A model generated the notes under the pieces. That model worked only from the letters and a program-made list of their open reading frames with translations. It was not told where the DNA came from and searched no databases. From Desulfobacteraceae bacterium (GTDB lineage Bacteria; Desulfobacterota; Desulfobacteria; Desulfobacterales; JAABPS01), in the NCBI GenBank assembly GCA_011391835.1, contig JAABPS010000052.1, positions 1 through 11,791 of the forward strand: a stretch of 11,791 nt of DNA, in the 5' to 3' direction. A program made the translations under genes and the position numbers. Positions 6,513 through 11,791 of the stretch are shown here, one piece after another (the first letter of the stretch is position 1; every line of letters begins with the position of its first letter).

Positions 6513-6974
6513 CTAATCCCCTTGAGCAGCCATAAAATCATCATATAACGTCTCAAGTATATTTTTATGTCTGGCTTCTTCTTGAGAAAGCATCTTGAAT
6601 ATCTTTAAATAGTCTTCTTTTTCTGTATGCTTTGCCATTTCATTATAAAGCGCTAATGCCTTCTCTTCTCTTTTCATTGCCAGCCGGAGCAGGTCCGGAT
6701 AGGTCATGCCTTTTTCATATATCACATCAGTCATGTAATCACTTCTTTTTAAATCATGAATCCATTTGAACGTATAATCAGACAATATCTTTTTGTTTTT
6801 GCCTATAGTGTCCAGCATGTCATAATGCTTTCTCTCTTCTTTGGCGAATCCTTCAAGAAGATTCCTTGATCCGGAAAATACTTCCAGCTTGCTGACTTCG
6901 TCATAAAAATTGGCTGCTTCTTCTTCCTTTTGTTTCGCGAAATCAATAATATCATCCATGGACGCAAAGTTCAT
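6513..6974 (-). CDS. Ferritin-like diiron protein (rubrerythrin-type, no rubredoxin domain)
   Basis: The 153-residue all-helical protein has the duplicated diiron pattern of the ferritin-like superfamily: a helix with KQKEEEAANFY (E17-E19), EERKH with E47 and H50, a third helix with KREEKALALY (E103/E104), and EEARHKN with E133 and H136. It has no cysteine at all, so the C-terminal rubredoxin domain of classical rubrerythrin is absent. Family knowledge: such proteins detoxify peroxide or handle iron in anaerobes; which applies here cannot be decided. AAGGAG seven bases upstream supports the ATG at 6974. It lies between a 70-residue unknown gene (58 bases upstream) and a ZIP transporter (41 bases downstream), all on the same strand, suggesting an oxidative-stress or metal operon. 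Confidence 0.9.
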   Translation of the reverse strand: MNFASMDDIIDFAKQKEEEAANFYDEVSKLEVFSGSRNLLEGFAKEERKHYDMLDTIGKNKKILSDYTFKWIHDLKRSDYMTDVIYEKGMTYPDLLRLAMKREEKALALYNEMAKHTEKEDYLKIFKMLSQEEARHKNILETLYDDFMAAQGD

Positions 6975-7032
6975 ATATCTGCTCCTTTCCTGAAAAATAA
7001 TACATTGATGTTTCTAAAAAGATGAAAGCATA

Positions 7033-7245
7033 TTAAAAGCTATTATCGGTTCCAATACTGCCATCCATAAACCTGGCTTTACCGGATTCAAATAAATGCT
7101 GAACTGTTTCAGGAATCAGGTTGCCTTCCCAGGGCTCTACTTCTTCAGAAACCGCTTGAATGAGATCATATAAACTTGCCTGCGTTCTTTCTTTACGGGC
7201 ATTTATTACATAGTCAAACCTGTTGTTTCGAAAATGATTTTTCAT
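7033..7245 (-). CDS. Unrecognised 70-residue protein
   Basis: A short soluble protein with a basic N-terminus (MKNHFRNNRFDYVINARKER), then a probable helix SLYDLIQAVSEEVEP, a WEGNLIPETVQHLFESGKARF segment and a polar tail. It has no cysteine, membrane segment or signal peptide. An AGGGGG ribosome site lies about five bases upstream of the ATG at 7245. The location between the ferritin-like gene and hsp20 suggests a stress-related role, but nothing in the sequence states a function. I recognise no family. The ribosome site and lack of an opposing ORF support a real gene. Confidence 0.68.
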   Translation of the reverse strand: MKNHFRNNRFDYVINARKERTQASLYDLIQAVSEEVEPWEGNLIPETVQHLFESGKARFMDGSIGTDNSF

Positions 7246-7352
7246 GGCAGCCCCCTTTTTTCTTGATGTTTTTACCTATAGTCATTTAATGCACTTACTA
7301 TGCCAAACTATCAGCCATCTTCTCCATTGAACGGGTTCATGTGGGTTCACAA

Positions 7353-7387
7353 AAAAACAGGCAGAATATGAATCTCTGCCTGTTTTT
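7353..7387 (-). terminator. Strong intrinsic terminator of hsp20
   Basis: AAAAACAGGCAGA (7353-7365) pairs perfectly with TCTGCCTGTTTTT (7375-7387) around a nine-base loop. On the minus strand the stem runs into a T-run of seven bases, 32 bases after the hsp20 stop. The flanking A- and T-runs would allow function in both directions. Confidence 0.9.
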
Positions 7388-7419
7388 ATCATGCTTTAAC
7401 TTAGTTAAAAACTATTTAA

Positions 7420-7845
7420 TTAATTTTTGATTTCTATCTTCTTTGCTTCAGCTTTTTCAGGTTTTGGAATGACAAGCTTTAACACGCCATCTTTATAGCT
7501 GGCATCTATTTTATCATGCTCAACGTCACTGGGAAGTCTCAATGTTCTGGCAAATGATCCATATCTCCGCTCAACGCAATGATAATTCTCTTCTTTTTCC
7601 TCTTTTTCATGCTTTTTTTCGCCTTTTATGGTTAGCAGACCATCGGTTAGCGTTATGTCAATGTTATCCTTTTCAATGCCGGGAACTTCTGCCCTTACGA
7701 TGAATTCCTTATCTGTTTCAGATACATCCAGATCCGGCAGCCAGCTTTTGTCAACCTCATAACCTTCAAAAAATCTGTCAAACAAAGATAAATCAGGTAA
7801 ATCGAATAAACTGTTTCGTCTAAGTATCGGTAAAAAAGTGTTCAT
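7420..7845 (-). CDS. Small heat-shock protein, Hsp20 / alpha-crystallin family
   Basis: This ATP-independent holdase binds unfolding proteins as an oligomer in the cytoplasm. The 141-residue product has an N-terminal arm rich in Leu and Phe (residues 1-35), an alpha-crystallin domain from about 36 to 127 including VRAEVPGIEKDNIDITL, a charged loop (KKHEKEEKEENYHC) and the typical YGSFARTLRLP and DGVLKLVIPK motifs, then a lysine-rich tail ending in an I-x-I element (IEI, 137-139). A GTG nine bases upstream is in frame, but AAGGAGG abuts it; the ATG at 7845 has that site eight bases away and is preferred. It is a single-gene unit with its own promoter candidate and terminator. No CIRCE element was seen. 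Confidence 0.96.
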   Translation of the reverse strand: MNTFLPILRRNSLFDLPDLSLFDRFFEGYEVDKSWLPDLDVSETDKEFIVRAEVPGIEKDNIDITLTDGLLTIKGEKKHEKEEKEENYHCVERRYGSFARTLRLPSDVEHDKIDASYKDGVLKLVIPKPEKAEAKKIEIKN

Positions 7846-7898
7846 GTTAAGCACCTCCTTTTCTATCTATAGGCATTTTAAATTCGCCTTTAATCTAT

Positions 7899-7926
7899 AA
7901 TTTAATCACTGTTGTTTTCAGGTCAA
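7899..7926 (-). promoter_or_regulatory. Candidate sigma-70-type promoter of hsp20
   Basis: On the minus strand TTGACC (7926-7921), a 16-base spacer and TAAATT (7904-7899) approximate the -35 and -10 boxes. The predicted leader is about 50 bases. The heat-shock sigma-32 -10 box (CCCCAT) is absent. Position and strand fit hsp20, but the -10 box is only partly conserved. Confidence 0.4.
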
Positions 7927-7931
7927 GTTCT

Positions 7932-7957
7932 GCCCGAAAAATAACTCTATTTTGGGC
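7932..7957. repeat. Imperfect stem-loop upstream of the hsp20 promoter
   Basis: GCCC (7932-7935) pairs with GGGC (7954-7957) and AAAATA (7938-7943) with TATTTT (7948-7953), with a two-base bulge (GA) and a four-base loop ACTC. It lies just upstream of the putative hsp20 -35 box and could be an operator, or a terminator-like structure for transcription from the opposite side. Confidence 0.35.
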
Positions 7958-8101
7958 TGATGATACATGAATGTTTCAAAATTCAATATGGGACGAAATA
8001 GAATTAAAAATGTATCCCGCACCTCAGCATCGTATAAAATCCATTTATGTTAAAAACTATTTCCTTATCACAGTAATTATTATAAAATATACATTCAAAG
8101 G

Positions 8102-8147
8102 GTGGAAGGGTGAGTTCCACGCTACCTAATCTTCTTTTATAAGATTA
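8102..8147 (+). promoter_or_regulatory. Twin hairpins with seven-base loops before the kor promoter motif
   Basis: GTGGAA (8102-8107) pairs with TTCCAC (8115-8120), and TAATCTT (8127-8133) pairs with AAGATTA (8141-8147); each loop is exactly seven bases. The second ends three bases before the sigma-54-like motif. They could be regulator sites or, if transcribed from further upstream, leader structures. Sequence alone does not tell which. Confidence 0.4.
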
Positions 8148-8149
8148 TG

Positions 8150-8166
8150 TTGGCACGGATTTTGGA
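8150..8166 (+). promoter_or_regulatory. Sigma-54-like -24/-12 motif ahead of korA
   Basis: TTGGCACGGATTTTGGA matches the -24 box TTGGCACG exactly, with correct spacing to the -12 box, where the consensus GC reads GG. It starts 73 bases before the korA ATG. The same motif, with only transition differences, occurs at 3402. The conserved duplicate and placement support function; the -12 mismatch leaves the sigma factor uncertain. Confidence 0.42.
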
Positions 8167-8222
8167 AGGTACGGATAATACGGTTTCAGCTTTATATAAT
8201 TCTTCGGAGTCGAGTAGCATCT

Positions 8223-9920
8223 ATGAAGGCAGACATTACAGTTAAAATAGGCGGCGAGGCTGGACAGGGGATTCAAACAGTTGGTGATCTGCTAACACTG
8301 GTATGCCATCAGTCTGGTTTTTATGTGATGGCAATTAATGATTTTGAATCAAGGATTCGAGGAGGCCACAGTTTTACACAGATTCGTATCAGCAGCCAGC
8401 CCATCTTCGCTCCTCATCACATCGTCGATCTTCTGATTGCTCTTGATCCAAAAACCTATGACCTTCACAAAAATGAGCTCGCGCCCAATGGCCGTGTGAT
8501 CATGGACAGCAAGGATATTTCTCGCGATGAAAAAGTAATCAACCTGCCCATCACTGATCTGTCCATAAAGGCGGGCGGGAAAATCCTGTCCAACAGTGTT
8601 GCCGCAGGCGCGGGTCTTGGGTTGATGAAAGCTCCTTTTGAACAGCTCGGTGATATTCTTAAAGCAAGGTTTCAAAACAAGGATGAAAATATTGTAAGAA
8701 TGAATATCTCCGCTGCCAAACTGGGATATGACAGTGTGAAAGACTTCTCCATTCAAACTCCTTTAACCTGGGGAAGGAGAAAACCAAAAGGCGCCTTAAT
8801 TGACGGCTCCAAAGCCTTTGCCCTTGGCGCGCTGGCAGGTGACTGCCGATTTGCTTCATTTTATCCCATGTCTCCTGCCACCGGGATTATGGATAACCTG
8901 TCGCGGCTTTCAGACAGCTTCCCTCTCGTGGTTGAACAGGCTGAAGATGAACTGGCTGCTGTCAATATGGTCATTGGCGCCTCATTTGCCGGTGCAAGAT
9001 CCATGACCGCCACTTCAGGAGGAGGGTTTTGCCTGATGACAGAAGGTCTCGGACTGGCCGGAATTACGGAGACACCTGCTGTGATTATAAACGCTCAGCG
9101 CCCCGGACCTGCAACCGGACTTGCTACCCGAACCGCTCAGGGAGATCTTCTGTTTGTTATCCGGGCGGCTCAGGACGAATTCCCCAGATTTGTCTTCGCG
9201 CCGGGTACGCCTTTTGAGGCCTTTAAAATAACTGCCAGAGCCTTTCAACTTTCAAATAAACATCAGGTGCCTGCGATTATCCTGACCGACCAGTTTTTAA
9301 ATGATTCTATTTTCATATCAGAAAAACCCCTGAAAGCGCCAAAAAAAATTACACCATACACCATTGAGGATAAAGTTCTAAAAAACCCTTCACAGTACAA
9401 ACGATATCAAATAACGCCGTCCGGAGTCTCCCCGCGAGCCCTGCCCTGCAGCGGAGAAGCCCTGGTAGTGGTAAGCGGGAATGAACACAGAGAAGACGGC
9501 CACACGAGTGAAGTGATCACGGATAGGATCCGCATGACCGGCAAGCGTTTTTCAAAAGTAAAAAACATGATCAAGGAAATGAATCCCCCTCAACTTTTTT
9601 ATGAAAAAAGTAAAACCCTTCTTGTTTGCTGGGGATCAACAAAAGGCCCTGTGATGGAAGCCGTTGAAATTCTGAGAAGTAAGAAAATAGATATCGGGTG
9701 TTTGGTCTTTTCCGATATTTGGCCTTTTCCATCCAGTCACGCAACAGCAGTCCTTGAAAAGCGCAAAAAGTTTTTTATGGTGGAATGCAATCAAACCGCC
9801 CAGCTCGGCCAATTGATTAAAGAACAAACCGGCCTTTCCTATGCTGATGTTATTTTAAAATTTGACGGAAGACCGATCTACCCAAATGACATCGTGAAAA
9901 CCGCCATACAATTAATGTGA
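8223..9920 (+). CDS. korA: 2-oxoacid:ferredoxin oxidoreductase, fused gamma-alpha subunit
   Basis: With the beta subunit this enzyme oxidatively decarboxylates a 2-oxoacid, likely 2-oxoglutarate, to the acyl-CoA and reduces ferredoxin. The 565-residue protein is the fused type. The gamma domain (residues about 1-185) opens with VKIGGEAGQGIQTVG and contains SRIRGGHSFTQIR. The alpha domain (about 190-565) shows YPMSPATGIM (214-223), EQAEDELAAVNMVIGASFAGARS (238 onward), TSGGGFCLMTEGLGLAG, GPATGLATRTAQGDL, a GHTSEVITDRIRMTGKR segment and GRPIYPNDI near the end. A GGAG 13 bases upstream is a distant ribosome site, but the ATG at 8223 fits the family N-terminus exactly. It ends ATGTGA, and korB begins nine bases later. 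No separate delta (ferredoxin) subunit gene is present. Pyruvate or branched-chain substrates cannot be fully excluded. Confidence 0.92.
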   Translation: MKADITVKIGGEAGQGIQTVGDLLTLVCHQSGFYVMAINDFESRIRGGHSFTQIRISSQPIFAPHHIVDLLIALDPKTYDLHKNELAPNGRVIMDSKDISRDEKVINLPITDLSIKAGGKILSNSVAAGAGLGLMKAPFEQLGDILKARFQNKDENIVRMNISAAKLGYDSVKDFSIQTPLTWGRRKPKGALIDGSKAFALGALAGDCRFASFYPMSPATGIMDNLSRLSDSFPLVVEQAEDELAAVNMVIGASFAGARSMTATSGGGFCLMTEGLGLAGITETPAVIINAQRPGPATGLATRTAQGDLLFVIRAAQDEFPRFVFAPGTPFEAFKITARAFQLSNKHQVPAIILTDQFLNDSIFISEKPLKAPKKITPYTIEDKVLKNPSQYKRYQITPSGVSPRALPCSGEALVVVSGNEHREDGHTSEVITDRIRMTGKRFSKVKNMIKEMNPPQLFYEKSKTLLVCWGSTKGPVMEAVEILRSKKIDIGCLVFSDIWPFPSSHATAVLEKRKKFFMVECNQTAQLGQLIKEQTGLSYADVILKFDGRPIYPNDIVKTAIQLM

Positions 9921-9928
9921 GGAAACAG

Positions 9929-10783
9929 ATGGTTGATATAAAAGATTTTAATTCCGATGTTGAAAATAAATGGTGCCCTGGATGCGGCAATTTCGGCATT
10001 CTGTCTGCGATGAAAAAAGCCTTTGTTGAACTCGGCATTCCTCCCCAAAAACTGCTGATTGTTTCAGGAATCGGCCAGGCCGCCAAAACGCCCCATTTTT
10101 TGAAGTGCAACACATTTCATGGATTGCATGGCAGGGCATTGCCCATCGCCACTGGCGCCAAAATAGCAAACCACGAACTGACCATCATCGTAAATTCAGG
10201 AGACGGCGATTGCTACGGCGAAGGCGGAAATCATTTTATTAGCGCCATCAGACGAAATATCGATATCACTTTGCTGGTGCATAACAACATGGTCTATGGC
10301 TTAACCAAAGGCCAGGCATCGCCGACATCTGAACTGGGCATGGTCACCAAAATTCAGCATCAGGGCGTTATATCCACACCGTTAAATCCCATTTCGTTTT
10401 CCCTGTCTCTGGGAGCCACATTCATTGCCCGCGCATTTTCAGGTGATGCTGACCAATTGAGCAAGCTCATTCAAGCAGGCGTCAAGCATAAGGGATTTTC
10501 CATTATTGATATCCTTCAGCCCTGTGTTTCCTTTAACCACATCCATACCCACGCATGGTTTAAATCACGGGTTTACGATCTCGAAAAAACGGACTATGTT
10601 CCTGATAACTGGCTAAAGGCCATGGAAGTATCCAGGGAGTGGGGTGATAAAATTCCGACGGGTATTATCTATCAATCCACAGCGCCAACATTTACAGATC
10701 GTATCCATATATTAAAGGAAAGTGCTCTCATCAGGAAAAAATACAGCCCGGACAAACTCAATGACGTGCTTTCAAAACTGTAG
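9929..10783 (+). CDS. korB: 2-oxoacid:ferredoxin oxidoreductase, beta (TPP-binding) subunit
   Basis: This 284-residue subunit binds thiamine pyrophosphate and a 4Fe-4S cluster. Seen: WCPGCGNFGI with C16 and C19, the NTFHGLHGRALPIATG segment (61-76), the TPP motif GDGDCYGEGGNHF (91-103) ending at HNNMVYGLTKGQASPTS (118-134), and LQPCVSFNH with C199. In many relatives the third cluster cysteine sits in GIGCS; here the sequence reads GIGQAAKTPHFLKC, so Gln50 takes that position and C60 is ten residues further. I recall this variant in other anaerobes, so it is probably a subfamily trait. An in-frame GTG at 9917 overlaps the korA stop, but GAGGA five bases before the ATG at 9929 decides the start. 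It is translated in tandem with korA and followed after 20 bases by trxC. Confidence 0.93.
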   Translation: MVDIKDFNSDVENKWCPGCGNFGILSAMKKAFVELGIPPQKLLIVSGIGQAAKTPHFLKCNTFHGLHGRALPIATGAKIANHELTIIVNSGDGDCYGEGGNHFISAIRRNIDITLLVHNNMVYGLTKGQASPTSELGMVTKIQHQGVISTPLNPISFSLSLGATFIARAFSGDADQLSKLIQAGVKHKGFSIIDILQPCVSFNHIHTHAWFKSRVYDLEKTDYVPDNWLKAMEVSREWGDKIPTGIIYQSTAPTFTDRIHILKESALIRKKYSPDKLNDVLSKL

Positions 10784-10803
10784 ATTTCAGGGTATCTTTA
10801 AAA

Positions 10804-11247
10804 ATGGATAACATCATTATTCAATGCCCCAATTGCAAAACAAAAAATCGGATTCCAAAAGACCGCGTAAATGACCGGCCCGCATGCGGCAAATGCCATA
10901 TCCCGTTTCCGCCTGTGAAAAAGCATGATCATCCTGTTGATATAACCGACCAGTCATTTGAAGATGAGATTATCCGTTTTCCAGGAATCGTTCTCTTAGA
11001 CTGCTGGGCGCCCTGGTGCGGGCCATGCCGATCTGTAGCGCCTGTTCTTGAACAGCTTGCCAGAGAATATTCTGGGAAAATAAAAATTGCCAAACTAAAC
11101 GTAGATCAAAATCCGCAAACTACCGCCCGTTTTAATATTCAAAGCATCCCTACCATGATGCTTTTCAAAAACGGAAAGATGGTCAATACCCTGGTTGGCG
11201 CGCTTCCAAAATCAGAGATAGAAAGACACCTGGCAGGTGTGGTATGA
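10804..11247 (+). CDS. trxC: Thioredoxin 2 (zinc-binding thioredoxin)
   Basis: A cytoplasmic disulfide reductase that carries an N-terminal zinc finger in front of the thioredoxin fold. Seen: zinc ligands C8, C11, C28 and C31 (QCPNCKTKN and ACGKCH), a linker to about residue 45, then the thioredoxin domain with WAPWCGPC (C72, C75) and the cis-proline in QSIPTMMLFKNG (P116). The length of 147 residues equals the usual TrxC size. The ribosome site is poor (AGGG about 12 bases upstream). It starts 20 bases after korB, so it is probably part of the kor transcript, an unusual arrangement that ties a redoxin to a ferredoxin-reducing enzyme. Whether it is reduced by NADPH-dependent or ferredoxin-dependent reductase cannot be seen here. 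Confidence 0.94.
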   Translation: MDNIIIQCPNCKTKNRIPKDRVNDRPACGKCHIPFPPVKKHDHPVDITDQSFEDEIIRFPGIVLLDCWAPWCGPCRSVAPVLEQLAREYSGKIKIAKLNVDQNPQTTARFNIQSIPTMMLFKNGKMVNTLVGALPKSEIERHLAGVV

Positions 11248-11319
11248 TTTATAAAGCGGTATGAGTGGTTAATGGCTGTTTGTTCTTTATTTTTTACTAT
11301 TCAATAAAAAGGGGCTATG

Positions 11320-11791
11320 ATGAAAATATGTATTGCTGGTGCAACGGGATTTATTGGGACTCCCCTCTCTCAGTTTTTGCTGGATCAGGGTCATATAATC
11401 ACTGCCCTGGGCAGATCACCTTCACACCCGATGGAGGGCACAGAACATTTTACATATATCTCTGCAGATACATCTAAAGAGGGTGACTGGCAAAAGAGGC
11501 TGTCAGAAGTAAACGCCATTGTCAATCTGGCAGGCGTAAATATTCTGCGCTACTGGACAGACAAGGCGAAACTTCAAATTTATAATTCACGTATCCAGAC
11601 CACGCGAAATATTGTTCAGACCATGTCCGCCGATACAGACCAGATTCTCATTAATGCGTCCGCCGTTGGATACTACGGAGACAGGAGTGATGAAATCTTA
11701 AACGAAAATTCAACCCACGGATCGGATTTTTTGGCCAAGGTCTGCGTGGCCTGGGAAAAAGAGGCATTCAAAGCAGCCGATAAACATGCCC
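11320..11791 (+). CDS. TIGR01777 / SDR39U1-type NAD(P)-binding epimerase-like protein (runs off right edge)
   Basis: The visible 157 codons begin with the Rossmann motif MKICIAGATGFIGTPLSQFLL and continue with the family hallmarks VNAIVNLAGVNI (about 67-78), RYWTDKAKLQIYNSRIQTTR, INASAVGYYGDRSDE (near 109-123) and FLAKVCVAWEKEA. These identify the extended short-chain dehydrogenase family TIGR01777, whose substrate is unknown; some members have a nearby role in cell division in other bacteria. Tandem ATGs occur at 11317 and 11320; AAAAAGGGG lies two and five bases before them, favouring 11320. It is separated from trxC by 72 bases without a clear terminator and could be read through from the kor unit. 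The C-terminal half lies outside the window. Confidence 0.93.
   Translation, partial: MKICIAGATGFIGTPLSQFLLDQGHIITALGRSPSHPMEGTEHFTYISADTSKEGDWQKRLSEVNAIVNLAGVNILRYWTDKAKLQIYNSRIQTTRNIVQTMSADTDQILINASAVGYYGDRSDEILNENSTHGSDFLAKVCVAWEKEAFKAADKHA

Larger units (their letters stand above)
7846..8222. other. Divergent regulatory region between hsp20 and korA
   Basis: This 377-base AT-rich region contains no convincing gene. From left to right it holds the hsp20 leader with a CTATAG element (7860-7878), a sigma-70-like promoter for hsp20, an imperfect stem-loop (7932-7957), two successive hairpins with seven-base loops (8102-8147) and a sigma-54-like motif (8150-8166) before korA. Confidence 0.75.

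Noticed and set aside
7404..8062. 14-base direct repeat GTTAAAAACTATTT at 7404-7417 and 8049-8062
   Set aside because: Low-complexity AT-rich sequence with no shared flanks or context, plausibly coincidental; no sign of an element bounded by these copies.
7846..8222. CIRCE or sigma-32 element for hsp20
   Set aside because: I found neither TTAGCACTC-N9-GAGTGCTAA nor a CCCCAT -10 box in the upstream region.
11265..11477. 70-codon plus-strand frame before the epimerase-like gene
   Set aside because: It overlaps the clear Rossmann-fold gene starting at 11320 in another frame and lacks a ribosome site.
1..11791. CRISPR array, tRNA, rRNA, insertion sequence or phage genes
   Set aside because: No regularly spaced repeats, cloverleaf-like sequence, transposase, integrase or structural phage gene was seen on either strand.

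Overview
The window looks like chromosomal DNA of a strictly anaerobic, mesophilic member of the Desulfobacterota, probably a Desulfobacterales-type sulfate reducer. This is an inference from gene content: a nickel CO dehydrogenase, a two-subunit 2-oxoacid:ferredoxin oxidoreductase, a ferredoxin-thioredoxin-reductase-type protein, a cysteine-free ferritin-like protein, and a small protein resembling a family I associate with sulfate reducers. No 16S rRNA, tRNA or sulfate-reduction gene is present to confirm it.

Layout. Positions 1-2886 are on the minus strand: the N-terminal part of a DUF255 thioredoxin-like protein, a perfect 28-bp palindrome, the CO dehydrogenase gene cooS, and a 119-residue conserved-looking small protein just upstream of cooS. 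A gene-free regulatory stretch (2887-3523) holds several inverted repeats and a sigma-54-like promoter motif. On the plus strand follow a tight cluster (glutaredoxin-like protein, FTR-type catalytic subunit, small zinc-ribbon protein) and citrate synthase. Positions 5647-7845 are a minus-strand stress and metal group: ZIP transporter, ferritin-like diiron protein, an unrecognised 70-residue protein, a strong terminator and Hsp20. A second regulatory stretch (7846-8222) separates hsp20 from the plus-strand unit korA-korB-trxC. The window ends inside a TIGR01777-type NAD(P)-binding epimerase-like gene.

How the genes may work together. CooS and KorAB both deliver low-potential electrons, normally to ferredoxin. 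The FTR-type protein would take electrons from ferredoxin and reduce a dithiol redoxin, with the adjacent glutaredoxin-like protein the obvious candidate partner; a thioredoxin 2 is encoded directly behind korAB. Citrate synthase and KorAB fit an oxidative TCA route, while CooS fits CO metabolism or a Wood-Ljungdahl link. The most notable non-coding observation is that nearly the same 21-bp sequence, containing a sigma-54-like -24/-12 pattern with an imperfect -12 element, lies ahead of both the redoxin cluster (3402-3422) and the kor-trx cluster (8150-8170). This hints at shared control of ferredoxin-producing and ferredoxin-consuming functions.

No rRNA, tRNA, CRISPR array, transposase or phage gene was seen.
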